A stretch of 64,000 bases of DNA from positions 84,651 to 148,650 of the forward strand of contig CAYFEQ010000001.1 in NCBI GenBank assembly GCA_964342155.1, in the 5' to 3' direction. The stretch comes from GCA-2701705 sp964342155 (GTDB lineage Bacteria; Pseudomonadota; Gammaproteobacteria; GCA-002705445; GCA-002716945). The notes under the pieces are model-generated. The model was not told the origin of the DNA. It saw nothing but the letters and a program-made list of their open reading frames with translations, and made no database searches. The translations under genes and the position numbers were made by a program. Numbering within the stretch: the stretch's first letter is position 1; each line of letters begins with the position of its first letter. Of this stretch, positions 10,097 to 19,175 are shown in pieces.

Positions 10097-10960
10097 ATGG
10101 AAATTCTTCACAAGGATAAATTATCAAATCATACTACTATTCGATTAGGAGGAATAGCAAAGAAGATTTGTTTTCCAAAAAACACTGATGAATTACAAAA
10201 AGTACTACTCTCAATGACAACGAATAAATTCATTATAATAGGAAATGGTTCTAATATTGCATTTAGGGATGGGGGATATGACGGCATGGTAATAAGTCTA
10301 AAAAAATTTAATAGAGATTTAATTTCAATAAGTGATAAAAAAGTTACTGTTGGTGCCGGAGTATCATGTTCTAAATTTGCTAAATTTCTTCATAAGAATA
10401 AAATCTCTGGTTTTGAATTCTTACATGGGATACCCGGTACAATTGGAGGCGCTATGGCAATGAATGCAGGCGCATTTCAAACATCAATCTGGGATAAAAT
10501 TTTAAAATATAAGGTGATCAACAATGATGGGAATATTAAAACTTTTTCACGAAAACAAATATCAACTTTTTATAGAAAAGTACATATAAATAGGAAATTA
10601 TATTTTGTAGAAGCAGAATTAGTAATTGATTCAAGTACTAGATTTCAAAAGAAGTTAATTTTAGAATATGCTATCAAGAGAAAAACATCGCAGCCGGTTA
10701 ATCAATTATCATCTGGATGCATATTTAAAAACCCCAATTCTAAGTATTCAGCAAGTTATCTGATTGAAAAATCTGGGCTTAAAGCAACCAGAATAGGTGG
10801 TATTTATGTATCAAAAAAACACTCTAACTATTTTATCAATGATGGCAGAGGTACTTGTAATGATTTGGAAAAACTAATAACTTTTGTAAAAAATAGAATT
10901 AAAAAGGAACATAATGTGAACCTTGATTGTGAGATTCATATATTTGGAAATAAAAATTAG
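10097..10960 (+). CDS. murB: UDP-N-acetylenolpyruvoylglucosamine reductase MurB
   Basis: MurB is the flavin enzyme that reduces enolpyruvyl-UDP-GlcNAc to UDP-MurNAc with NADPH. The FAD-binding region IGNGSNIAFRDGGYDG near residue 48 and GIPGTIGGAMAMNAGAF near residue 112 are clear. The active-site segment reads SSGCIFKNPN, so a Cys lies where many MurB have Ser. At 287 residues it resembles the shorter type II MurB and not the longer enzyme of E. coli. It lies one base after murC. Confidence 0.94.
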   Translation: MEILHKDKLSNHTTIRLGGIAKKICFPKNTDELQKVLLSMTTNKFIIIGNGSNIAFRDGGYDGMVISLKKFNRDLISISDKKVTVGAGVSCSKFAKFLHKNKISGFEFLHGIPGTIGGAMAMNAGAFQTSIWDKILKYKVINNDGNIKTFSRKQISTFYRKVHINRKLYFVEAELVIDSSTRFQKKLILEYAIKRKTSQPVNQLSSGCIFKNPNSKYSASYLIEKSGLKATRIGGIYVSKKHSNYFINDGRGTCNDLEKLITFVKNRIKKEHNVNLDCEIHIFGNKN

Positions 10961-10967
10961 TAGAAAA

Positions 10968-11882
10968 ATGAATACTTACAAACAAATATCTATAGCAATA
11001 CTATGCGGAGGATGGTCTAAGGAAAGAGAGATTTCTCTTTTGAGCGGAACTACAACATATAATTGTCTAAAAGACAATGGATACAACGTGTTATTTTTAG
11101 ACATGAAAGAGAACGATAAAAAAGTTTTATCTAATTTCATAGAAAAAAATTCTATCGAATTGGTTTTTAATCTTATTCATGGGACTGGCGGTGAAGATGG
11201 CTTGATTCAATCCTATTTAGACGAATTAGAAGTACAATATGTGGGATCAAATTCAAAATCATCTAGGGAATCTTTTGACAAGATTATAACAAAAAAACTG
11301 TGGCGTAAAAATGGATTGCAGACACCAGACTATCAAATCTTAGGAAAAGAGACAGATTATGAAGATATAATTAATAAACTAGGTAACAATTTTATTGTTA
11401 AACCTATAAAGTCAGGATCCAGCGTTGATATTGAAATCATAAAATCACAATCACAATATAATAATTACATTGAAAGCAAAAAGAATTTGAATGATTATTT
11501 TGGAGAAACGCTGGTTCAAGGGGATGAGTATACTGCACCTGTCATATCAGAAGAGATTTTTCCTATAATACAAATTGAAACTAAAAGAGAGTTTTATGAT
11601 TATCATGCAAAATATATTGATGAAAATACAACCTTCACATTTCCAAGTTTTGAAAAGGAATTTTTAGAATATATACATTCTATTGTAAAAGAAGCATTCT
11701 GTGTAATTGGATGCACTGGCTGGGGCAGAGTTGATTTTTTTATTAATAACAATAAAGAAATTGAGCTCATAGAAATAAATTCTATACCAGGTATGACAAA
11801 CCACAGCTTAGTACCAATGTCAGCAGAAAAAAACGATTTAGATTTCATTAAACTTTTAGAAAAAATTCTATTTAATTCATGA
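10968..11882 (+). CDS. ddl: D-alanine--D-alanine ligase
   Basis: Ddl joins two D-alanines for MurF to use. It is an ATP-grasp enzyme; CGGWSKEREISLLSG opens the protein and EINSIPGMTNHSLVP closes it, both typical. A longer frame opens at 10923 inside murB, but the ATG at 10968, 7 bases after the murB stop, puts the conserved start at the usual distance, giving 304 residues. The 3' end overlaps ftsQ by 4 bases. Confidence 0.94.
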   Translation: MNTYKQISIAILCGGWSKEREISLLSGTTTYNCLKDNGYNVLFLDMKENDKKVLSNFIEKNSIELVFNLIHGTGGEDGLIQSYLDELEVQYVGSNSKSSRESFDKIITKKLWRKNGLQTPDYQILGKETDYEDIINKLGNNFIVKPIKSGSSVDIEIIKSQSQYNNYIESKKNLNDYFGETLVQGDEYTAPVISEEIFPIIQIETKREFYDYHAKYIDENTTFTFPSFEKEFLEYIHSIVKEAFCVIGCTGWGRVDFFINNNKEIELIEINSIPGMTNHSLVPMSAEKNDLDFIKLLEKILFNS

Positions 11883-12544
11883 GGCTTATTTATAAAGTTT
11901 TAACATTTTTCTTAACTGTTGGTTTTGTCTATTTAATTTTTAATTATAGTCAACTAATTAAGTCTTACCCAATTAAAACTATTAGTTTCAAAGGAGAGTT
12001 TATTTATGCTGATGAGAAAGGAATTCGGAAACAATTACAATATTTTATTGGTAAGGATTTAATAAAAATAGATATTTTAAAAATTAAAGAATCTATCAAA
12101 AAGAATGACTGGGTAAACAATGTCCTTGTAGAACGTAGATTTCCTGATACTTTATTTATTGAAATATTTGAATTTCAACCAGCCATTCTTTGGAATAATG
12201 AATATTATATTGATGACAAAGGCATAAAATTTAAAGTAGAAAAGAATATCGCTTTAAATTTACCTGAAATTAAAAGTGATACTCTGAATTACTTAGTAAT
12301 GTATGATCTATACATGATCTTATCTAACATGCTGAAAAGAGTTGATTTAAGCATATTATCTATATCTCATAAAAATGATATGCTGGATATTCATACAAAT
12401 AAGTATAATTTTTTGGTTAGATATTCTGAATATTCACAAAAAATAGATGAATTTATACACGTTTTCGAACAATTTCAAAATAAAAACAAGAAAAACATCA
12501 AGACCATTGATCTTAGATATCCAACTGGTTTTGCTGTTCATTAA
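11879..12544 (+). CDS. ftsQ: Cell division protein FtsQ
   Basis: FtsQ is a bitopic inner-membrane protein that links early and late divisome parts through FtsB and FtsL. One hydrophobic segment at about residues 5-25 is followed by a POTRA-type domain (residues about 35-105, with the NDWVNNVLVERRFPDTL pattern). The length of 221 residues is short for the family (about 240-280). The ATG overlaps the ddl stop. The sequence is divergent, so the call leans partly on position between ddl and ftsA. Confidence 0.9.
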   Translation: MRLIYKVLTFFLTVGFVYLIFNYSQLIKSYPIKTISFKGEFIYADEKGIRKQLQYFIGKDLIKIDILKIKESIKKNDWVNNVLVERRFPDTLFIEIFEFQPAILWNNEYYIDDKGIKFKVEKNIALNLPEIKSDTLNYLVMYDLYMILSNMLKRVDLSILSISHKNDMLDIHTNKYNFLVRYSEYSQKIDEFIHVFEQFQNKNKKNIKTIDLRYPTGFAVH

Positions 12545-12550
12545 ATAAGT

Positions 12551-12556
12551 TATAAT
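12551..12556 (+). promoter_or_regulatory. Possible -10 element ahead of ftsA
   Basis: A perfect TATAAT lies 14 bases before the first ftsA ATG, in the 26-base gap after ftsQ. No convincing -35 box is seen at 16-18 bases upstream. In enterobacteria, ftsA is also served by promoters in and around ftsQ, so a local promoter is plausible, but in AT-rich DNA such a hexamer can occur by chance. Confidence 0.25.
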
Positions 12557-12570
12557 GATAAAATAAGATA

Positions 12571-13824
12571 ATGATGAATAATCTCGATAAGAGTGAAGCC
12601 ATTGTAGCTTTGGATGTTGGAACAACAAAAATCCTTTGTCTTGTTGCTGACTATAACGATGAGGGTAATCTCAGAATTGTAGGAATTGGCGATGAACCCT
12701 GTGATGGGCTAGAAAGAGGTGTTATCTCAGAGATACAGTCTACGGTATCAAGTATAAAAAGATCTGTTAATAAAGCCAGAAGTATCTCTTCTCACAAGAT
12801 TGAATCCGTAACAACTGGTATAGCTGGAAGTCATATACAATGCTTTAATGGTAATGCAGAAATAAATATTACAAATGATGAAGTTACCGAAGAAGATAAA
12901 ATAAAGGTTGTAGAAAATGCTAGAGATATACAAATCCCCAATGATCAAGAAGTACTTCATGTTATTCCTCAGTATTATTCGATTGATGGGCAGATTGGAA
13001 TAAGAGAGCCAATAGCAATGGCAGGTGCAAGACTGGGGGTCAATGTACATATAATAACTTCTTCTACTACAGCAAAAAAAAATCTAACTAAATGTATAGA
13101 GAACAGTTTGTTGGATGTTGATCATTTTGTTCTAGAACCAGTAGCCTCAAGCTATTCTGTGTTATCTGAAGAAGAACGTTCCTTGGGTGTTTGTTTAGTT
13201 GATATTGGAGGTGGAACAACTGACGTTGCAATTTTCACAGATGGAACTATTAAACATACATCTGTTATACAGATTGCCGGTCAAATGATAACTAACGATA
13301 TTAAAATTGGTTTGCGCACATCAACTGAAGCAGCGGAAGAAATAAAAATACAACATGGATCTCTCATGAATAATCCTGATGACAGTGAAAAAATGATAAC
13401 AGTACCTTCTGTTTCGGATAAACCAGATAATGAAGTTAGCCTAACTAATTTAAGTCATATTATAGGATGCAGGATTGATGAAATTTTTGAAAAAATACAG
13501 ATTGAAATCGAAAACAGTGGTCATTCAAGCAAAATAAGATCAGGAATTGTTTTTACTGGTGGTGGAGCAAGACTATCTGGTCTTGATGATTATGCTGAAG
13601 CAAAATTTTCATGCCCAGCTAGGATAGGTGCCCCCGCTAATATTCCAGGAATTGGTAATGTGAGTGGGAAAGCTAGGTATTCAACTGCCGTTGGACTCCT
13701 ACTCTACAGAGAAGAAAAATTGAAAGATATGCCTCACAGGAGTACTTTGGAAGATAATCCTATATTAGCCTTCATTAATAGTTTTTGGACTAAATTATCT
13801 GCATATTTTCATAAAGAACTTTAA
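12571..13824 (+). CDS. ftsA: Cell division protein FtsA
   Basis: FtsA is an actin-like ATPase that ties the FtsZ ring to the membrane. VALDVGTTKI near residue 12 (phosphate 1) and CLVDIGGGTTDVAIF near residue 203 (phosphate 2) mark the actin fold. The last residues (LAFINSFWTKLSAYFHKEL) form the expected amphipathic membrane-binding helix. Two ATG codons, 12571 and 12574, stand side by side and either may start the protein. The gene that almost always follows, ftsZ, is not present; lpxC comes next after 105 bases. Confidence 0.96.
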   Translation: MMNNLDKSEAIVALDVGTTKILCLVADYNDEGNLRIVGIGDEPCDGLERGVISEIQSTVSSIKRSVNKARSISSHKIESVTTGIAGSHIQCFNGNAEINITNDEVTEEDKIKVVENARDIQIPNDQEVLHVIPQYYSIDGQIGIREPIAMAGARLGVNVHIITSSTTAKKNLTKCIENSLLDVDHFVLEPVASSYSVLSEEERSLGVCLVDIGGGTTDVAIFTDGTIKHTSVIQIAGQMITNDIKIGLRTSTEAAEEIKIQHGSLMNNPDDSEKMITVPSVSDKPDNEVSLTNLSHIIGCRIDEIFEKIQIEIENSGHSSKIRSGIVFTGGGARLSGLDDYAEAKFSCPARIGAPANIPGIGNVSGKARYSTAVGLLLYREEKLKDMPHRSTLEDNPILAFINSFWTKLSAYFHKEL

Positions 13825-13871
13825 TGTATGAATTTTGTCATAATATAGGGGCATATTACTTATAAATTGGG

Positions 13872-13902
13872 GGTTTTTCCTTAACAAATATAGCGAAAAA
13901 CC
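13872..13902. repeat. Inverted repeat overlapping the lpxC promoter
   Basis: Perfect 8-base arms, GGTTTTTC at 13872-13879 and GAAAAACC at 13895-13902, are separated by 15 bases. The right arm lies in the spacer between the -35 and -10 boxes of the lpxC promoter. It could be a regulator-binding site, or a weak terminator hairpin after ftsA whose downstream arm is not followed by a clean T run. Confidence 0.45.
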
Positions 13903-13909
13903 ATATACT
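13881..13909 (+). promoter_or_regulatory. Sigma70-type promoter of lpxC
   Basis: TTAACA (13881-13886) and TATACT (13904-13909) are separated by exactly 17 bases. This is the best-formed promoter in the window. Transcription would start near 13916, leaving a leader of about 14 bases before the lpxC ATG with no obvious Shine-Dalgarno sequence. The promoter lies in the 105-base gap after ftsA. Confidence 0.65.
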
Positions 13910-13929
13910 TTATTAACTGCTATAAAACT

Positions 13930-14856
13930 ATGATCAAACAACGTACACTTTCGAATAAAATAAAGGCAACAGGTGTGGGCCTACATACTGGTCAGAAGAT
14001 TAATCTTACTCTCAATCCTGCTCCAGTTAATACTGGTATAAGGTTTAGAAGAATTGATGTAGATTTAGTTAATACAGATAACAATTCAGTCAAGGCGTCA
14101 TTAAAAAATGTTCATGATACAAGATTATCAACAACCCTCTCTAATAAAGTGATCCAAATCTCTACTGTTGAACACTTATTATCAGCAATGGCTGGTTTAG
14201 GAATAGATAACGCCCTAGTTGAATTAGATGGACCAGAAGTACCTATTATGGATGGTAGCTCTAGACCTTTTGTGTTTATGATTCAATCAGCAGGAATACA
14301 AGAACAGAATTCACCAAAAAAATTTATAAAAATTAAAAAAACTGTGGAGGTTAAGCAAGATGAAAAGTGGGCTAGAATTGAGCCATTTGAAGGATTTAAA
14401 GTGGCATTTACAATTGATTTTAATCATCCAACTTTCACAAAAACTTCTCAATCAGCTGAAATAGATTTTTCTACCGTTTCTTATCTAAGCCAAGTAAGTA
14501 GAGCTAGAACATTCGGTTTTGCTAAAGACATTGAGATTTTGAGAAAAAACAATCTTGCTCTTGGTGGTAGTGTTAATAATGCTGTTGTTATTGATGACTA
14601 TAAAGTTATTAATGAAGAAGGATTAAGGTTTGATGATGAGTTTGTGAAACATAAAATTTTAGATGCAATTGGCGATCTTTATCTCTTAGGTCATGGATTA
14701 ATAGGTTCTTTTTCGGCATATAAATCAGGTCACCATCTTAATAATCTATTATTACGTGAATTAATTAATAATGAAGAGGCTTGGGAAGAGTTTATTATAG
14801 AGAATGAAGCTGATGCACCAATTTTCTATACGAAACCAATAGAAATAAAGCCTTAA
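13930..14856 (+). CDS. lpxC: UDP-3-O-acyl-N-acetylglucosamine deacetylase LpxC
   Basis: LpxC is the zinc enzyme of the first committed step of lipid A synthesis. Zinc-ligand motifs are visible: STVEHLLSAMAG near residue 77, and KHKILDAIGDLYLLGH near residue 237 with the His and Asp ligands. The catalytic His lies in KSGHHLNN near residue 264. The length of 308 residues matches the family. It usually follows ftsZ; here it follows ftsA. Its end overlaps the convergent dciA-like gene by 4 bases. Confidence 0.97.
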   Translation: MIKQRTLSNKIKATGVGLHTGQKINLTLNPAPVNTGIRFRRIDVDLVNTDNNSVKASLKNVHDTRLSTTLSNKVIQISTVEHLLSAMAGLGIDNALVELDGPEVPIMDGSSRPFVFMIQSAGIQEQNSPKKFIKIKKTVEVKQDEKWARIEPFEGFKVAFTIDFNHPTFTKTSQSAEIDFSTVSYLSQVSRARTFGFAKDIEILRKNNLALGGSVNNAVVIDDYKVINEEGLRFDDEFVKHKILDAIGDLYLLGHGLIGSFSAYKSGHHLNNLLLRELINNEEAWEEFIIENEADAPIFYTKPIEIKP

Positions 14857-15122
14857 TTATCAATAATAATTTTAATATCTACTATATTAAGAAAATTGTT
14901 TTTTCTGAATATGTCTAAATATTTATTTCTTTCAAATTTGAGGTTAGTAGCCACGGAACTATTTTTACAGCCTATCACGACTATGTCGGCCTTTATATTA
15001 ATTACTTCTATTTGGCCAGCAATATTTTTTGGAAAATTGCTGCTTATAAATTGATTTAAATTCTTTATCAATACGCTTTTATTAAGAATATTGTCAGGCA
15101 GAAAAGATGAAATTTTTTTCAT
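14853..15122 (-). CDS. DUF721/DciA-like protein (putative replicative helicase loader)
   Basis: This 89-residue protein resembles the DUF721 domain of DciA, which helps load the replicative helicase in bacteria without DnaC/DnaI. The match is by overall pattern: a leading helix, then alternating hydrophobic strands (IKADIVVIGCKNSSVATNL) and a final strand. A DUF721 gene between lpxC and secA, divergent from secA, is a common proteobacterial arrangement. It is shorter than most DciA proteins and the match is weak, so the call relies in good part on position. Confidence 0.6.
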   Translation of the reverse strand: MKKISSFLPDNILNKSVLIKNLNQFISSNFPKNIAGQIEVINIKADIVVIGCKNSSVATNLKFERNKYLDIFRKNNFLNIVDIKIIIDN

Positions 15123-15136
15123 AAAAACTTAAAATT

Positions 15137-15163
15137 ATTATATCATGATAAGCCATTAGGCAA
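15137..15163 (-). promoter_or_regulatory. Possible promoter of the dciA-like gene
   Basis: On the minus strand a TTGCCT (15163-15158) and a TATAAT (15142-15137) are 15 bases apart, a little short of the optimum. The -10 box ends 14 bases before the start codon. It lies in the 77-base divergent gap shared with secA, for which I see no clear promoter. Confidence 0.4.
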
Positions 15164-15199
15164 TCTATATGTTAATATATGTTTTACGCTGATATTTAA

Positions 15200-17994
15200 A
15201 TGATACCACAAATAGTTAAAAGTTTATTTGGTTCTAGAAATAGTCGTTTACTCAAGAAATACCGTCCTTTAGTAGGTAAGATAAATGATTTAGAAGAAAA
15301 GTACAGCGCTTTCAAAGATGAAAACTTTCCCACTGAAATGGAAAGGCTTAAAAACTCTTATCTCAATTCAAATAATTTAGATGATCTGCTGCCTGATGCT
15401 TTTGCATTGATACGTGAGGCAGCTAAACGTTCCTTGGGTATGAGGCATTTTGATGAACAATTAATAGGCGGAATTGTACTCCATGAAGGGAAAATTGCTG
15501 AAATGAAAACTGGAGAGGGTAAAACGCTGGTTGCCACGTTACCTGCTTTTTTAAATGCACTTACAAGTAAGCCAGTATTTATTGTAACAGTGAATGATTA
15601 CCTTGCTCAACGTGACTCTATATGGATGGGAAAAATCTTTAATTTTGTTGGATTATCTGTTGGTACTATCACGAGTAGTTCAGAACCTGAAGAAAAAAAA
15701 GAAATGTATTCGAGAGATATTGTTTATGGGACAAATAATGAATTCGGGTTTGATTATTTAAGAGACAACATGGTTTATCATATTAGTCAAAAGGTACAAA
15801 GCGAACTAGCATATGCAATTATTGATGAAGTTGATTCAGTTTTGATTGATGAAGCAAGAACACCATTAGTAATTTCTGGTTCGGCTGCAGAAAGCAGCAT
15901 GCTCTACCAACAAATCAACAAAATAACTAATTTATTAATAACAAACAAAGATAGTGATAAATTATATAAGATTGATGAAAAACAGAAGAGTGCATCATTA
16001 ACTGAAGATGGCCATAGCGAAATAGAAAAACTTTTATTATCAAATAATCTGATCACTAATACCTCTAGTTTATATGATCCAAAAAATATTTCTTTATTAC
16101 ACTATATTGACTCTTCTCTCAAAGCAAATTTAATTTATAAAAAAGACATTGATTATGTAGTTGAAGATAATCAAGTTATAATCATCGATGAGTTCTCTGG
16201 AAGAAAGATGCCTGGGAGAAGATGGTCTGAAGGCTTACATCAATCAGTTGAAGCAAAAGAAAATGTAAAAATTCAAAATGAAAATCAGACTTATGCCTCC
16301 ATTACATTTCAAAATTATTTTAGACTGTTTAAAAAAATTTCAGGTATGACTGGTACTGCAGATACTGAAGCAGTAGAATTTCAACAAATATATAATTTAG
16401 AGGTAGTTGTAGTCCCAACTAATAAGAAGATGATTAGAAAGGATGAAGTAGACTTAGTATTTATTTCTGCCAAAGAAAAATATAAAGCAATTATCAATGA
16501 AATAATAGAAAAAAATAAAACTGGACAACCTATTCTTGTTGGTACAACTTCAATTGAATCATCTGAATATTTATCTAAGACCTTAAAAACAAAAAAATTA
16601 CAACATTCGGTGCTGAATGCAAAATATCATCAAAAGGAAGCTGAGATTATAGCTCAAGCTGGCAAATTAAATACAATTACTATAGCTACAAACATGGCTG
16701 GTAGAGGGACAGACATTGTTCTAGGTGGTAATTACCTTTTTAATACAGATAATTTAAACCCAGAAGAAATTTCAAAATTAAAACAAGACTGGGAAAAGAA
16801 CAGTGAAAAAGTAAAAAAACTGGGAGGCCTATATATAATAGGCACTGAGAGACATGAATCCAGAAGAGTGGATAATCAGTTAAGAGGTAGGTCTGGACGC
16901 CAAGGAGACCAAGGTAAGTCTAGATTTTATCTTTCATTAGAAGATAATCTAATGAGAATCTTTGCTTCAGAAAAAGTTAGCGAAATAATGAAAAAACTTG
17001 GTATGCAAGAAGGAGAATCAATAGAACATAAGTGGGTTGCAAAATCTATTGAAAATGCACAAAAAAGAGTAGAGGCCTATAATTTTGATATAAGAAAAAC
17101 ACTGTTGGAATATGATGATATTGCAAATGAGCAAAGGAAAGTAATTTATAATCAAAGGAATGATGTTTTGACAGTTCCTGATACTTATTCTCTATTGCAG
17201 AACATAATAGGCTTTGAGTCTGAAGATATAATTAGTAGATACTTCCCAGAAGACTTACCTGTTGCGCAATGGAAACCAGAAGAATTAGATACCTATTTAA
17301 ATGAAGAGTTTTTAATTAACACAGATTCTAAAAGAGTACTGGATGCTTCNNNNNNNNNNNNNNNNNNNNNNNNNNNNNNNNNNNNNNNNNNNNNNNNNNN
17401 NNNNNNNNNNNNNNNNNNNNNNNNNNNNNNNNNNNNNNNNNNNNNNNNNATTTAAATGAAGAGTTTTTAATTAACACAGATTCTAAAAGAGTACTGGATG
17501 CTTCTGAAGAAAAACCTAGAGACAATATTACAAAGTTTGTGCAAGAGGAACTAAGAAAAAAAATAGATCTTAATTTAACCATTCTGGATACTGAAGATAA
17601 GAATGAACTTATTAGAAATATTTTACTGAGTGTAATTGATGAAGACTGGAGATTACATTTAAATGCAATGGATCATTTAAGACAGGGTATAGGATTAAGG
17701 GGATATGCTGCTAAGAATCCAAAAAATGAATATAAAAGAGAGTCATTTGAAATGTTTGAAGAAATGTTATCCATCAATAATCATGAAATTGTAAAAACAT
17801 TGAGTAAAATTAAAGTCAAAGCTCAAACTTCAACTGATATATCTAATTCGTCTAATGCTAACAATGTAACTAAAATATCAAAAAAATCAGATGACCCCAG
17901 ATGTTTGTTGAATGTCACTGATACTCGCATACCCAGGAATAAAAAATGTCCTGTAACTAATAAGAAATTTAAACAATGTTGTGGTAAATTATAG
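15200..17994 (+). CDS. secA: Preprotein translocase ATPase SecA (interrupted by an assembly gap)
   Basis: SecA drives protein export through SecYEG. The Walker A GEGKT is near residue 104 and the Walker B region DEVDSVLIDEARTPL near residue 209. The reading frame breaks at a 100-N gap (17350-17449) flanked by two identical 55-base copies. Joining 17349 directly to 17505 restores one continuous frame of 879 residues, close to the usual 900, so the gene is intact. The C-terminal zinc/SecB tail is degenerate: KCPVTNKKFKQCCGKL has lost the usual CxC spacing. It is followed 2 bases later by argJ. Confidence 0.96.
17295..17504. other. Scaffolding gap with duplicated 55-base flanks, in secA
   Basis: Bases 17350-17449 are exactly 100 N. 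The 55 bases before (17295-17349) and after (17450-17504) are identical. The surplus of 155 bases is not a multiple of three and breaks secA; removing the N and one copy repairs it. This points to two contigs overlapping by a k-mer of 55 that were joined by a fixed gap instead of merged. Confidence 0.95.
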
Positions 17995-17996
17995 CC

Positions 17997-19172
17997 ATGA
18001 ATAAAATGGTATTAATTGAAACCTTTAACATAGGTATCAAGAAGAATAGAAAAGATGCGGTTTGCATGATGCTTCCAGATAATGCTAGTACTGCAATTGC
18101 ACTAACAAAAAATAAATTTGCAGCAGCACCAGTTTTGCTATCAAAAAAATATATAAAAGAAGCAAAACCAAAATATTTATTAATAAATTCTGGTAACGCA
18201 AATGCATGTACAGGTCCATTAGGTATAACCAATGCAAAAATATATGGAGGTTTAGTTTCTAAAAAATTACAGTGTAAAACTAATGAAATATTAATATTCT
18301 CTACTGGCATTGTTGGTGAACATTTACCTATAGATAAAATGATTGAGAAAATTGATAAAAAAGAATTTAAATTTAAGTCATCATGGGATGATGCTGCCTC
18401 AGCCATTATGACTACGGATAAATTTAAGAAGATTATAAAAAAGAGTTTTGTGTTAAAAAATCAAAAAATTAGAGTGAATGCCATTTGCAAAGGAGCTGGA
18501 ATGATTGAACCTAATATGGCAACAACACTGTCATTTATGGAAATAAATGTAAAAATTAGTCAAAATTTATTGTCAAAACTTATAAAAGAAGTTACTAAAA
18601 ATTCATTTAACAAGATATCAGTTGATGGCGATATGTCGACAAACGATAGTTTTGCAATAATTGCAACCGGAGAAAATAGCTCTATCAATTTTTCTAGAGA
18701 TAAAGCTTCATATTTGAAACTAGAAAAGGGATTAATTAATATTTGTCAAATATTGGCAAGAAAAATTATAGAAGATGGAGAAGGGGCAACAAAAATTGTT
18801 GATATCAGCATAACTAATGCAAAAAATAATGCAGAAGCAAAGAAAATAGCTTTATCATTAGCTAATTCATCTCTGATAAAAACTGCTTTTTATGGATCAG
18901 ATCCTAATTGGGGTAGAATTTTAGTTAAATTAGGTTCAATGAATGATGCGACATATAATATTCAAAAAATAGTTTTAAAACTTAATGGGCAGACTGTTTT
19001 TAAACATGGAGCACCTGTAAAAAAAATTGACTATAATATGTTAAACAGAAGAATGAAAAAAAAGAATATTAAAGTATTTTTAAATCTATCCTCTGGAAAA
19101 GCATCTTATAACCTAGTAACGTCTGATTTAAGTAAAAAATATGTCGATTTAAACTCTAAATATTCAACATAA
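17997..19172 (+). CDS. argJ: Arginine biosynthesis protein ArgJ (ornithine/glutamate N-acetyltransferase)
   Basis: ArgJ recycles the acetyl group from N-acetylornithine to glutamate, and often also acetylates glutamate from acetyl-CoA. The autocleavage region reads KGAGMIEPNMATTLSF near residue 165-180, where the Thr after Ala becomes the nucleophile of the beta chain. The N-terminal half has the usual NSGNANACTG motif and the C-terminal half GSDPNWGRI. At 391 residues it is a typical single precursor. It lies 2 bases after secA and 3 before the Nudix gene, an order known in other proteobacteria. Confidence 0.94.
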   Translation: MNKMVLIETFNIGIKKNRKDAVCMMLPDNASTAIALTKNKFAAAPVLLSKKYIKEAKPKYLLINSGNANACTGPLGITNAKIYGGLVSKKLQCKTNEILIFSTGIVGEHLPIDKMIEKIDKKEFKFKSSWDDAASAIMTTDKFKKIIKKSFVLKNQKIRVNAICKGAGMIEPNMATTLSFMEINVKISQNLLSKLIKEVTKNSFNKISVDGDMSTNDSFAIIATGENSSINFSRDKASYLKLEKGLINICQILARKIIEDGEGATKIVDISITNAKNNAEAKKIALSLANSSLIKTAFYGSDPNWGRILVKLGSMNDATYNIQKIVLKLNGQTVFKHGAPVKKIDYNMLNRRMKKKNIKVFLNLSSGKASYNLVTSDLSKKYVDLNSKYST

Positions 19173-19175
19173 ATA

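Noticed and set aside
12748..13050. 100-residue minus-strand frame inside ftsA
   Set aside because: Shadow frame; ftsA is intact and no ribosome site or neighbour supports the frame.
17295..17504. True tandem duplication in secA
   Set aside because: Equal 55-base flanks around exactly 100 N, seen twice, are an assembler signature and not biology.
17539..17994. A separate 151-residue gene with a GTG start after the gap in secA
   Set aside because: It is the C-terminal end of SecA; the frame joins the upstream part once the false gap is removed.
17969..18406. Long minus-strand frame opposite the start of argJ
   Set aside because: It is a shadow of argJ with no recognisable domain; argJ on the other strand has all family motifs.
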